From contig CM035320.1 of the NCBI GenBank assembly GCA_000497125.2, positions 628,001 to 692,000 of the forward strand: a DNA stretch of 64,000 nt. Direction: 5' to 3'. The translations under genes were made by a program, and so were the position numbers. Below, piece after piece: positions 12,739 through 26,290 of this stretch. The stretch's first letter is position 1. Every line of letters starts with the position of its first letter. The notes beneath the pieces are model-generated. The model saw only the letters and a list, made by a program, of their open reading frames with translations, was not told the origin of the DNA and searched no databases. Source of the DNA: Spironucleus salmonicida. Its lineage: Eukaryota; Fornicata; Diplomonadida; Hexamitidae.

Positions 12739-15462
12739 TCACTCCATTTCGTTCTCTCCGTTTTCCTTCTAAATTTCATTTTCAACTTAAATTTCATTTT
12801 CAATCTAATTCTAGATTCCATTTTAAATTTGATTTTCCACTCCATTTGCTTTTTCATCTTAGTTTTCGCTCCTTTCCGTTCCACTTCGCTCCACTCCACT
12901 CCACAGCTCCTAGCTCAGGTTCAAATCGCACTCTTCGTCGCCCCCGACGATGCTGCGCACGAGCCGCGCGACGCTCGGGTGCACGTTCTGGCGCGCGCCC
13001 TGCAGCTTCTCGGCCCGTTCCCGCAGATTTTGGTTTTCCATTTCCAGCTCCTGGACGCGCATTTCGGAGTCGCTCTGGTTCAGCAGCGCCAGGTTGTGCG
13101 CCTGCTGGACCACGTTCAGCTGGCCGTTGAGGTTCGCGATTTCGGCGCTCAAAATTGGCATATTCTGGAGTTGAACCTGCTTGCTCTGGATAGACTGCTG
13201 GAGCGTTTCGATCTCGTGTCGCAGCTAAGCCATTTGGGCGGCGTTGGTTTGTTTTTCAGAAGTCAGGAACTAAAGTTGCGTTTCAAGTTTGAGGAGCTCT
13301 TGGCTGGCCTGCGTTTTCTCGGCACAGACGGCCTTGTGGGCGCCGGAAAGCTCGATTTTGGCCTCTTCCGCCGACGCCAAATTCTGCTAAATTTGCAGCA
13401 ATTGGAGCGATTTTTGCGAGATTTCCGCCCGCTGGCCGGCGATCTGGTCCTCCAAAACCGAATTTTGAGATTTTTACTCGAAAATTTGACTTTCAAATTG
13501 ATTTTTCATTCCCTCAAATTTCGAATTCTGCGAATTGAGCTAAATTTTCAGCTCCTCATTTGCGTGTTTTAGGCCGTTCAGCTGCCCCTCGAGGGCGCCG
13601 ATTTGACCTGAAACGGACTCGTTGCTCCAGTCGACGCGGTCTTTGGAGGACTCAATCAGCTGCTTCAGCACTGCCAGCTGCGTCTGCAGGGCCTGAATTT
13701 GCTCGAAATAGTTCGCATTTTCGGTGTTTAGCGCGAAATTTTGGTCCTTGAGGCCCGAAATCGCATTCGTGAGTTCCGTGATTTTCCTGAGCTGATTCGA
13801 GGCCTAAACGGCGAGCTGGTCGTGGCCAGTTTGGAGCGAAATGAGCTGCTGGAGCTTCAATTTCGACTGCTAGTTCATGATTTCTAACATTTCGTTTTGC
13901 GACTTAAATTGCTAATTTTCTTGTTATATCAGTTGAATTTAGGCCGATTGTTACTGGTTCAGTTGCGAAAAACTCGCCAGCTGCTCGTTATCGCTTTGCT
14001 TGCTGAGGATTTCGAGCTCGGATGAGCCTTTGCAGGCCAGTTCCAGGAGCCTCGTTTCGTTCAGCTGCGCGTCAGCCTGCAGCTGGGATTATTTCAGCTG
14101 GTTGGTTAGGGTTAGCAGCTGCTTCTCGAATGAGAATTTGGTCTCTTGGGAGATGCGGAGGAGCGTTTCGTGGTCCTCTTGCTGGAGTTTCAGCTGATTT
14201 TGGAGGGTTTCTGACTGATTTTGGAGAGTTTCTGACTGATTTTTGAGCAATTGGTTGCTGTGCTGCAGTGATTGGAGGTTAAGGAGGTTTTCCTGGTGCT
14301 CTTTTTGCAGTTTGGACAGCGATTGCTGCAGGGTGTCAATGGTTTGCTGGCAGGATTCAGACTGCTTAATTGCCTGCGTTTGGAGATTGGTTGAAGCGAT
14401 TTCAGACTGTTTGGCTAGTGAATTTTGAGTTTTGACGATTGCTTGTTAGGTTTCCAACTCGTGTTACAAGTCGCTGATGGAAATGATATGGGTATTGATT
14501 TGCTCTTATTGAGTCGTTAATTTGCTGCATAATTCTTCGATTTTGATGTCCTTTTCGCTAAGAACCACTGTTTTTGCCTCTAATTAAGTGATATGGTTGT
14601 TTGATTTACTTAGGTCGTGATTTAGTGCTATAATTTGTGTCTTTTGGTCCAATATTTGTTGCTGAAGAACTGTCTGTTAATCTTGGCACTGGTTGTTAAG
14701 CTGTGATATTTGATCCTGAAGTTATTCAATTTAATTAGCTGATATATCTAATTTATTATTAAGTGTCGAAACAACAACATCTTGTGATAATACAGTTTGC
14801 TTAAGAGAGTTAACTTATTATCCTGCTAACTATAACTCTTAAATAAGTCTTTGATTTTCTTATTAAATGAGTGTAATCTGTTATGACGAAATTTATCCTT
14901 TCTATTAAAGCTATAAGTTTTAATTTTCAAGGTCAATTATCCTTAAATTATTTCCAGATACAGTGTTTTCTAAGTCAAAAACTTGAGACTTACAGTTGGT
15001 GCAAGTTTCTTAGACTTTTTCAAACTGAGTCTGATAATATTATAAATTATTGATATTGTTTTAGTTATCTACATAGAGAATTTACAATCTTTGAGACTTA
15101 TCAGATAATTATTATTATTATTACGTATTTTCATCTTTTAGCGTTTAATTACTACTAATTAATTTTTTAGATTAAATATTTTATTTTTGATATAATTAAT
15201 TAATTTATACAAATTAAGCCTCATAACTAGTAACTTTGTGCGATAATTATTAATTTTCTTATTAAAAAAGTGATCCTTACTACTTAGCATCAAGGTATTT
15301 CTTTTAAAGCTATTTATATTTTTCAAACATAAAATCATCACCAGAATTATCTTTTATCATCTATTTTAACTCAGATATGGTTGATAATTATTCTGAGAGC
15401 GCATTTTACTAAGTTTAAGATAGACTGGAAAACTATGTTGACTATAGATCAGATAGATTCAT
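12739..15462 (-). CDS. Large Gln-rich coiled-coil protein (907 aa)
   Basis: Continuous TGA-only frame from MNLSDLQSTQ to GENEME, almost wholly heptad-like coiled coil with Gln, Leu, Glu and Lys and few Pro/Gly. Direct repeats include NQSETLQ twice near residues 409-433. The C-terminus turns into low-complexity VENQIQNGIQNQIENEIQVEN, built on the DNA motif GGAGTGGAAAATCAA. The 5' third (N-terminus, 14.5-15.46 kb) is AT-rich with Gln mainly TAA; the 3' two-thirds is GC-rich with Gln mainly CAG/CAA. Long coiled coils of this kind are usually cytoskeletal, Golgi or basal-body scaffolds; no specific family recognised. Confidence 0.85.
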
Positions 15463-15687
15463 TTATTAAAGTGGAAAAGTAATAAACTCAATAATATATC
15501 ATTTATAATATATTTACTGATCTATGACTTATATAAATAGGAAGGAAACTTATTATTAAATATATAAATAATAATTACAAAGGTATTATTCTTTATTTAT
15601 TTAATATGAAAACAATTATATATTAAAGTTAATATAAATAATAATTTATATAATAATAATAATAATATTTACTTGCTTAGTTTAATA

Positions 15688-15939
15688 ATGAGACCAATTA
15701 AACGAAAAAATAAATCCTGTACACAATCAAGCCCAATGTTTATGAAGAAGACATTGGAGTTATCTTTTGTTACTGAAATATAAAATGAATCCTAGATACA
15801 CATTGATATGGACTTTATTCCTTTTTAATTTGGTTCAATTGAAAAGACCGTTATTAAAGAACTTCCACTAAAGTTTAAATTAGAAATAGATGACTTAATA
15901 GAAGAATCAACTAGTGATAATTCTGATAGTAAGTCGTGA
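15688..15939 (+). CDS. Small unknown acidic-tailed protein
   Basis: 83 aa, MRPIKRKNKSCTQSSPMFM to a Ser/Asp-rich end (EESTSDNSDSKS) then TGA; three TAA/TAG as Gln. The N-terminus is basic and the C-terminus acidic. Divergent from the coiled-coil gene, 225 bp apart. Composition is clearly polar compared with surrounding AT DNA. No family recognised. Confidence 0.5.
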
Positions 15940-16654
15940 ATAGATTTAGATTTTATCGTATATTTACAATTGGATTCATATTAGTGTCCTTCTACTCTCG
16001 ACCTTAGGTATATAATTAATATATACAAAAAAAGAATATATATACATTAGTTAGATATCTGACAAAAACTGAATAAACTCATTTTTATTTATATAATTGT
16101 ACATATTTATATTATACGACAAAAGCAAAAATGTCTATGAATCCTTGTTTTACTATTCTTATTAAATATATGATTCAGATTTTGTAATTATGAGTAATAA
16201 AATGATATGAAATGAATATTATTCGATATAGCTTTCAAATTAATTTACTGTAAAAAATTAAAATATTGTACTCAAATTTTAATAACTATTGGAAGTTATA
16301 TTATTACTATTGTATTACTTGTATTCTATACAAAGTTAAGAAACGAAGGTCAGATGGTTTATTAAATCATATTACTTCTAGATTTATAGAAAACTGAATT
16401 TTCACTTATAACAGTACGAAACTAGTATATATTTTTGAAATTATCTTTTGTATTAATACTCTCTATCCCCATGATTTCGCCTTTTCAATTTTCAAAAATT
16501 AAGATCATTTACGATTCACATTGCGAGCATAAAACATTTTTCGTTTTTACAAAATCACAAATGCAAAGATCACAGAGAATCACACCCTCACTTACTACTA
16601 GTGCTCAATTTAAATTATTCTAGTACCTAAAATACCTCAATTTTTCCTCTTCCA
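15940..16654. other. AT-rich spacer becoming pyrimidine-rich on the plus strand
   Basis: No gene supported. From about 16.37 kb to 17.3 kb the plus strand is strongly pyrimidine-biased, which keeps plus frames free of TGA without implying coding. Confidence 0.5.
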
Positions 16655-16846
16655 TCACCACTAGTTTCTAAATTTTGTCCATTCCGCTAGATATTCTGTT
16701 ACATCATTCTTTACTAGCCTACTTTCATTTCCATTAAGTCTCCTTCTAGCGGATTATTCAAAATTATCACATTTTACTTGTCCGAATAATATTTACCAGC
16801 AACTTTAACAATTGCATTCACCATCATTCTACCGTCGCCCCACCAT
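16655..16846 (-). CDS. Small Cys-containing ORF
   Basis: 63 aa, MVGRRQNDGECNCQSCWQ to EWTKFRNQW then TGA. It contains C-x-C-x2-C and a charged helical second half. The frame stays open upstream for 12 more codons with similar character but no ATG. It lies downstream of the 920-aa coiled-coil gene on the same strand. It may be a real small gene or a remnant; family unknown. Confidence 0.33.
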
Positions 16847-17053
16847 TTTACAACCTTCTTTTCTACTCCAATCTCTCCAATTTCAACATGAAATATTAAA
16901 CTATATACACATATTATTATACATTATAATTCATATATTTACCCATAAAGTCAGAAACCTTAATTTTCACTGTCAACCTCCTCCTGCCTCCCCCTCATCT
17001 AGCACTATTTAGCCTCTAACCCCCAACACTTAACCCTTTCACTCACCTTAACC

Positions 17054-17236
17054 TCATTAAAATAAAAATAAAATAAAAACCAAAATTTCTATTCTCCCTT
17101 CCATTTTCACCAATTCCCAATCATTATTTTAATATAAAATATCAATTTTAGTTTTTCTTTCCTATGTGCCTATTATATCACTAATTTTCATCGTTATATC
17201 ACCACTCCACCACTTTATCTATTTATATACTCTCAT
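17054..17236 (-). CDS. Small ORF overlapping the coiled-coil stop (ATGA)
   Basis: 60 aa beginning MRVYKQIKWWSGDITMKISD, with a hydrophobic end (ILVFILFLFQ). Its ATG overlaps the TGA of the preceding frame as ATGA at 17233-17236. Content is protein-like in the first 45 residues. It could be a separate small gene, the product of reinitiation, or the tail of the upstream protein after a frameshift. Confidence 0.33.
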
Positions 17237-19995
17237 ATGCCCTCAAAAATATCATTCTCTCCCTCCCTTCCACTTCCAATTTCCGCTCCAATTTCAACTC
17301 GCGGAAAAAGTGTCCGGCCCTCCCATTCGACCGATTTTGCGCGCAAAAGCAGCAGATAGCACATGAGCTTAAAAACGTTGCTCCCGTCCACGCCGTCGTC
17401 TGAAACGAACTGCTTGAACCGCAAATTCCCGTCCCGTGAAATTTTGTGCGAAAATTGAACGTTTTTGAGCGCATTTCTCAATTTGATTTCGAAAACATAA
17501 TTCCACTCCTAATTTTCGTTATCGACGATGAGGATTTTTAGTTATCCGAACAAAACGCGTAAACTTGAAGCGAAATTGCGCGCGTTTTCGGGCGAAATTT
17601 GCGCCAAACTGGAGCGGAGGAAGCGGAAAATTGTGCTGTTCGGAGGCGCAATTTGGGGCCTCAAATCGGGTTTTTTAGTTAAGTGAGAAACTTAAATAGG
17701 AGTGGAAATTTGATTTGAATTTGAAATTGAAATTGGAAGAGTTTGAGTAAAAGAAGTTGTGAACTTTGTTACGGAGCGTAAAGTGGCGTTTTCGACACTG
17801 AAATTGTGCTAATACGCTGAAATGGACTGCATTTAATGTTCTTATGCTGAAAAATTAGGAATAAACTGATATTGTGTACTTTTACTTTGATTAGCATACT
17901 TACTTTAAGGCGATAACGAAAAATTAACTGCTTTTTACTCGCTTTTTTGACAAACTTGATGTGCAATTTCCCCTTCGTATTTCTACGGGTAAACTTGACC
18001 TGCGAAATTCGAATTTTGGATCATTTAAGAACCACAAACCGGTTTTTACTCACTAAAATTTTCGTTATCGCCCTAAATATAAATTTTTCCACTCCTAATT
18101 TGCAAATTTGAGTATTTTTCGCGCAGCCGCAAAAGCGAATTTGCGAGTATTTCGTTCTGAACCAACAGGTCTTTTACTTGCAAATTTTCAGAATCTACTG
18201 ATATAACGTTTAAATCCTGTGTCTAAAGTTCGTTTTCTTGGGCTCTTATGGTCTCGTAGGCCGCGTTTTTCTCGGTTTTCAGCTGCTAAATTTGCGCCTG
18301 AAGAGTTAGAATTTCGGAAGGGGAATCGGGGTTTCCGCGCGATTTCACCCGCTGCAGGAGGTCGATTATGGTCTGTTTCTCGGTCAATTGGTGGTTCAGT
18401 TCGGAAACTTGCTCGTCGAAAGCGTCGATTTGGTCGATTTTTTAGGCCAATTCGGTTTCTAAAATTTTGATTTTGTGCGTTAGAAACTTGATGGAAGGGG
18501 GAGAGGAGTGGAAATTTGAATTAGAATTGGAAAGTATTTACTGTTAATTTTATATAATAACGGGAGAATTGGTGGATTTGTCAAATTTAATTGCTGTAGA
18601 ATCTGTTTTTTCTGTCGGATTAATTTCTATTTAATGTATAATATTATGATTGGAAAATTTCGATTTCGCATCAAGTTTGCCGGGAGACGAAATTTCAACC
18701 GTTTTTTCTGTCGCAATTTAACTATTTTAATGTATAATATTAATATTATTCGATTTATTAAACTAAATTTGACTATTAGACTATATGTCGTTTTCGGCTA
18801 ATTCGTGCGTTTTAACGCCCTAATGTGCAATTTGCTACGCGGAAAGTCCTGACTAATTTGCAGAGGCAGTTTTTGAGCCATTCTAAGCATCTTTTTAACT
18901 TTTTACGTTATTTTCAATTTCAATTTAATTTTGACTTTCCGCTTCTTTCTCGATTTCAGGTTTTTAACCTTCCAAATTGTCAATTTTCAAATCTCCTGTC
19001 CGGGCAATTTCGTGTTTTTAATTTTCAAATGCAAATTCAAATTGATTTTCCACTCCTATTTTCCTTTCCTTTTCCCACTCCTTCAAACGCTCATTTTCGT
19101 TCCGCAGCTCCTGAACCTCGAAAACGAGCTGAATTTCGCTCCTTTTCCCCTCCGAATCGTCCAAAATCTTAGCTTTTGTGAAGTCCAAAAGCTCTTTTTC
19201 GCTCCTTTTTAGCCTGTCGCTGAGGGCCAAATTCTCGCTTTCGAGGAGCGAAATTTTCGTTTTTGGAGCGGAAATTTCGCTCCTTTTTCCCGGGGAATCG
19301 CAGAAATTTTGGCTGCTGAAATCGCTGTTTTCTGCGAGTTGCGCGAGAGAAAATTACCGCGCGGAATCGATTTTTGAGACCGGCAAATTTGTGATAATTT
19401 CAATATTTTACTGCTACAATTGAATTTGATTTTGATTTTCCACTTCTTTTTACTTGAGTAGATCAAGTTTGTGCTGTTACTGGAGTTTTTGGGCGTTTAG
19501 TTTCTGGAGAAGTTGGTTTTTCGTGGAAGGGGAAAAAGTTGATTTATCATATTATTATATCTCAATATTACTAATTTCAAGTTTGTCATTTTCGATTTCG
19601 CAAATTTTTGCTTCGGTGAGGACGTCCTGGTCGAGCTTCAGCTTGATGTCTGCGTAGTTCTTCATTTGCTGCGTCATTTTCTGCATCAGAAACTCGTTTT
19701 GGCGCGAGGCTGAAATTTTCGCGACGGGGCTAAAGTTTTTGCTCTTCAGGGCATTGATTTTGGCCGTAAATGGCGAAGTTTTCGGTTCAGGCTTGATTTC
19801 GAGCTTAAATGCGCCGTACGACTGCTTTTCCAGGTGATTTGACGTGTTCTGGAGTCCGATCAGTTGCGAAACTAGTTCTGGAGGCGAGACAGAGTCGTAG
19901 GTAGTTATTCTGAGCTGGATTGGGTCTATTGGGAGCTTTTTTAGCAGCAGATCCTTTAGGTGGGCTAAAATTGAAGGCGTTAGTATGGGTTTCAT
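17233..19995 (-). CDS. Large coiled-coil protein with AT-rich inserts (920 aa)
   Basis: Continuous TGA-only frame from MKPILTPSILAHLKDLLLKK to DIFEGI. The N-terminal 130 residues are mixed helix (IDPIQLRITTYDS); then come coiled-coil stretches (about 100-170 and 250-320, and 510-620 including LNHQLTEKQTIIDLLQR). The last 150 residues look globular (FGQLKILIVDNENQEWNYVF, VFKLMCYLLLLRAKS). GC-rich coiled-coil parts alternate with AT-rich Ser/Asn/Gln-rich parts (18504-19057 and 17698-18096) bounded by inverted AGGAGTGGAAA / TTTCCACTCCT. Family unknown; basal-body or cytoskeletal scaffold is a guess. Confidence 0.8.
17698..18096. repeat. AT-rich insert with 11-bp terminal inverted repeats (element 1)
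   Basis: Begins AGGAGTGGAAA (17698-17708) and ends TTTCCACTCCT (18086-18096), perfect inverted copies. 399 bp, a multiple of three, and the 920-aa frame passes through without TGA. Flanks share ATT at the junctions (coding-strand sense), a possible 3-bp target duplication. An internal short inverted pair (CGATAACGAAAA and its complement) is also visible. Confidence 0.5.
18504..19057. repeat. AT-rich insert with 11-bp terminal inverted repeats (element 2)
   Basis: Begins AGGAGTGGAAA (18504-18514) and ends TTTCCACTCCT (19047-19057); similarity of the two ends continues inward (TTTGAATT in both). 554 bp; the host frame stays open. No target duplication seen at these flanks. Confidence 0.45.
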
Positions 19996-20194
19996 TTTTG
20001 TAAATTCGGAGTGGACAAAGATATATAAATATTATATAAATAAAATATAGAAATATATGCAACGATGTCTTATGAATCGGTAATACATAATAAATTAGAG
20101 ACGATTATTTGATATAGTAATTCAGATTTATCGACACATGTAAATATTAAGAAAATATTTATATACTATTATTATATATAATTATCAATGTAAT

Positions 20195-20467
20195 ATGAAA
20201 GATCAAATGGGGGCTGGAATATAAGCAATCGAGAAATAGGCGATTGCGAGTTTAACAAAAGCCGATATTCGGCCATAATGCATACAAAATACAGCAATAA
20301 TTCCAGCCAACGATAATCTGTCATATTAACTTAACAATTATTCGTCGCATTCTTTGCTTAGTGCGAAAACATCGTTACTAAACTCCAAAAACAAGTTGGA
20401 CTCTATTATATACTCATTAATGACAGAAAATGAGGATATTTTAATTGATTTGCGTGTGGAATAGTGA
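20195..20467 (+). CDS. Small unknown polar protein
   Basis: 90 aa, MKDQMGAGIQAIEKQAIASL to LIDLRVEQ then TGA; TAA/TAG as Gln. Balanced, polar composition with Ser/Asn-rich middle. Head-to-head with the 920-aa coiled-coil gene, starting 199 bp away. No family recognised. Confidence 0.55.
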
Positions 20468-21048
20468 TTTTTATATGAGTATTTTTAGTCTCAAATGAAC
20501 TAAATATAAAGTATATCCGTTCATAGTATTTTAATCATTTAATTCTAAAGTTTAATTTTTACATTTTTATACAGAATTTAACCATAATATAAGAGAATAA
20601 TAAAACTATAAAATAAAAAGTTATGCTATATTTTGATGTTTGTTATATGTTTCAGCAAACTACATATGAGTTTCTAAAATCTAAAGTTAAATGAGTACAA
20701 TGTATTATTATTGGGTTATGAAGATTGTATATCCTTGATTATTATTAATCAATACTATAATAATGATTATGTAAAATTTTATTCACAATAGTAGAACTCT
20801 ATATACTTGTATTTTAAAAAAATTATTCAGTATTGAATATAAACCGTTAGACTTATGATATTTAAAATTTCGAGTTATAATCTAAATTGATTGAACTATT
20901 TATATATGACTAATGTTATATCAAACTTGAAAACATTGATTGATATGTAGATAAAAATAAATTAGTAAATTCAAAATCTGTATTTAATTTTAAATTCTTA
21001 TACCTATTATATTATATAATATATCAATTATCATACTACCATTTCTTA
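20468..21048. other. AT-rich spacer
   Basis: Very AT-rich; nothing supported. Confidence 0.6.
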
Positions 21049-21663
21049 ATGTCTCAAGACGAAATAGAAGAATTAGAGGCTCTTGTGGAGGCACTGGAAG
21101 CATAGAACCATAAATTATAATAAAAATATGATTAAGATATTATAAAATAATAAAACCTGGTATAAGTATCTGTTACTAACGAATAAGAGTTACTGCAACT
21201 TAAAGAGTCTCGTGATTAGTATATGAATTATTGTCAAACATTAGAAGAAGAATTATAATTATAGAAAGAATAAAATAACCAACTTAATGGTTAACTTAAT
21301 TCATAAAAATTGTAATTATTAGAAGTACAATAGAATTGTGACAATAATAATATTTAAATATTAAAAATTGATACTTTAAATCAGAATTTATCTTCAAAAA
21401 TTATATAGTGTAAAAAATAAGAAGCGGATTAAGAGTTATAGATTTCAAATCTATAGAGTACAATTGTGTAACTTTAAATGGAACTCAAATAATAGAAAAA
21501 ACTTACAATATAAAATGATTCAAAATTTGTTGTTAGAAGAGATTTTGTTATTGGTTCATTAAAATCGATTGAACCTGCAATAGTTAAAAACACTTAAATG
21601 GGTTATATTGAAGACAATGTATAGTTATTACGGCGGCTAGCTTTATTAGTCGTCAAATAGTGA
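21049..21663 (+). CDS. Gln-rich coiled-coil protein (204 aa)
   Basis: MSQDEIEELEALVEALEAQN through repeated Leu/Gln/Glu/Lys heptads (residues 1-150), then a short basic globular end (VVRRDFVIGSLKSIEP ... LLRRLALLVVKQ) and TGA. About 45 Gln residues, mostly TAA/TAG, so it is invisible under the standard code. AT-rich. Likely a structural coiled-coil protein; family unknown. Confidence 0.7.
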
Positions 21664-21876
21664 GTATTACTAATATTTTAATTGTTAAGATAATACTCCT
21701 ATCTCATTCATAAAATTAGTTGCATTTTCAGTCAAAAGGTTTCTATAATGTAGTGAACTGGAATAAGTCAAAGTAACGAATTGGTATTTAACTGAAATAA
21801 GCCGCATGTATTAGTGGATAAATTAATTTTGAACGTATATTATTATATACCAATACCATGATAATCTGTCGCTTTA

Positions 21877-22308
21877 ATGTTCAAAGCAAGCACCGCCATA
21901 TACGAGCAGCTGTTCGGCGACCTGAAAACGGAAGACGGCACCGTGCCGCTTTCTTGCAGCACCTAGGTACTCAAGCAGTTCAAGTCGATCATGACCCCCG
22001 ATTTCGTCAAGGAGCTGCTGTCCCTCTTGGACCTAGACGACTCAGAGACGCTCTCGAAAAGCGAATTCATGAGGTTCTGCTATATCGCAGAGAACACGTT
22101 CAAGCCCCGCGACACCGCCAGGAGCCTCTTCTGCTTTGCCGATACGGACTTCTCTGGTAGCATTGACGCGCAGGAGTTCGTCTGGATCATGCACAGGATA
22201 ATAGGCGAGTTTTCCGACGCGGACATGACTTAGGCCTTCAAGGAGTGCGCGACGGGGGAGGCGATGGACTACGAGACTTTCATGCTGCTCATGAGGGAGT
22301 TTGCATGA
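21877..22308 (+). CDS. EF-hand calcium-binding protein (IR1 right copy)
   Basis: 143 aa, MFKASTAIYEQLFGDLKTED to LLMREFA then TGA, with two TAG as Gln, each in an ungapped, otherwise conserved context. Start chosen as the first ATG after the AT-rich leader. Two EF loops: residues about 52-64 (DLDDSETLSKSEF) and about 89-101 (DTDFSGSIDAQEF). GC-rich coding. The same frame stays open for 79 codons after the TGA (see findings). Differs from the left copy by Thr for Ala in loop 2. Confidence 0.88.
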
Positions 22309-24046
22309 GTGATGTTGGCCCATTTACAGTTTAGGGCAGAGAGGCTATTTTGCATGAAAATGCGTCAGCTTCTGCCAAATTCGGATAAGAACCCGAAATT
22401 GCTGTCATCTGAAATTGTATTTCGCGACTACTCCAGAATTAGTTTAGATTTTAAACTTTGCCAGCTTCTAAACGTTAGAAGACGAGAAATGAGAGAAAAC
22501 AACTTTTACTGCCAATTCAAATCGCCCAGATTGCACTTTTTCTGCTGAAGGCAAGTAATCTTGAGGGAATAATAGCAGGGCAGTAAATGCGCAGTACTAG
22601 TCTCTGGGAGTGAAATAAAGTGGTGTGCTAAATTCAACTCGTCTGGCACCGAGTATGCTAATCGCCCAGATTTATAGTATGAACCACAAGAAAGCAACGG
22701 AAATATTGACTCTTTCCTGTGCAAAGCTAGGTGAACCTGCCAAATCTGACCGTTGATGCAGCAAAGCCTCAGAAACGCGATATTTGCTACGCCGCGACTC
22801 GCATTTTGTGCTAATTCTGACCGTTTTGGCGGGCCAGAAATACGGTTTTAGGACCGGAATACGGCTAGACTGGCGCCCAGTAAAAGTTCAAAAACTGCGT
22901 AATTGGAAGGTTTGTTGAGGGAAAATGCATCTATTAATGCTAAAATTGGGCTCCTGAGGGCCAGAGAATAACGGAAGACGCTAGCAGGATCCGGCTGAGC
23001 ATACGCTATGATGAGCTTCGCTGAATGCGCATTTTGCGTTTCTGGAATTAGCGCTTCTAAAGGCTAAATCAGAGCAGGGGCGAATTGGTGGCATTAAGGA
23101 GTGGCGGAAACTGGGCGATGAAATAGTGTGCGATAACAGTTGGTAGAATTAGGTGATATGGAGTAAATGGGCGCTTTTTGAGCAAAATTTGGTCTGTGCT
23201 GCGTGCTCCAAAATAGCGGTGGGCTGTTTGTCTAAAATAGTGTGAATATGCGGATGTATCTTAGGGCCGTGTGGAATGGGGGTTGAATGAAATGTAAATA
23301 GATTACATTTTGGCAAGTAATGAATATTTCATATTTGGCGCCGTCGGTCCAGGGCTTAGTCAAAAGTCAGTATTGGTGAATGGTACTAATTAGTAAATAA
23401 TATATCAATTGCAGCATAAACTTTGCAGCACTTTAAAAATGATATATTTTAGCGGTCGGACTGTATCTGGGAATATCGCCTAGTTTATTACGGTCGTTAA
23501 ACGCAGCACTATGCTAGGGCAGTAATTTTATGGTTGTGTATGGTTTATTTGAATTGAAATATGTTAATCAAATATACATAAAATTTATCTTGCCTGTTAC
23601 CTCGAGTCCTTATAAGAGCTAATATTTCGACTTACTCTTCGCTGTTTATTGATCTTCTAAGAGCACCGTGTGGTCAATATTTATTTTGACCAAATCATTC
23701 ACTGGGGTTAAATAAAAGTATCCGCTTCGTGAAGAGAATGATTAATAATCTTTTAGCTTAGACATACAAATATTCGCCAGATTTATCTTGATAAAATTTG
23801 CTACGCATAGCCACTGTAACATTTAGTCCAACCTAAAGTTAAACACTTATGGAAATTTCTCATAACCTAAATATATTATATTTACTTCAGTCGCTCTTGG
23901 GAAAAGCCTGAATACGGATTTAGACAGTTTTAGCTTGAGTCTCTAGGCATAATAATGTTTTGAGTTAGTTTAGTAAAAATAAACTTCTACCAATAGAAGT
24001 TATAGCATATACAGTAACATTCATTTTAAGTTTTTTTGAATTAGGA
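22309..24046. other. Medium-GC DNA downstream of the EF-hand gene
   Basis: Duplicated at 1-1738. Words such as AATCTGGGCGATT and its complement recur, GC is intermediate, and short frames exist (22312-22548 directly after the EF-hand stop). No clear gene family; may be decayed sequence. Confidence 0.4.
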
Positions 24047-24059
24047 AAGAAACTTACTG

Positions 24060-25951
<1,892 letters not shown>

Positions 25952-26290
25952 TACTAAAATATATCAATATAAGAAACGAACTTTAAAAATTAATTTAGGC
26001 GATACTCATTCATGATAGTCAGTAAGGATTTTAATTTCTATTATTCTGCATTTTTAATATTAGTAATCTAATAAAATTATATTTAATTTTTACTGAGTAA
26101 GATGGGTTTCACACTTATTGAATATTTTTATTAAAATTAACTTAGCGTAGTATAACTAGATATAAATTGTACCATCTGATGAACTGCATCTGATAACTAT
26201 AAATATTGTTATGTTAGCTTACCAATGAAGCGTTGTACTATTTTTAACTACCACTGTTAGCTCCAAAATATCAACCAACCCATCCCTTTA
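25952..26290. other. AT-rich spacer
   Basis: Between the degenerate gene and IR2; nothing supported. Confidence 0.55.

Larger units (their letters stand above)
21836..24046. repeat. IR1 right arm
   Basis: Reverse complement of 1-2211. The inner edge is 41 bp before the EF-hand ATG; the outer edge (24046) meets the window-start partner, so the true end is unknown. Confidence 0.95.

Noticed and set aside
16435-17366. Long plus-strand frames around 16.4-17.4 kb
   Set aside because: The plus strand is pyrimidine-rich, which removes TGA; the encoded text is low-complexity Ser/Pro/Leu/Phe with no domain character.
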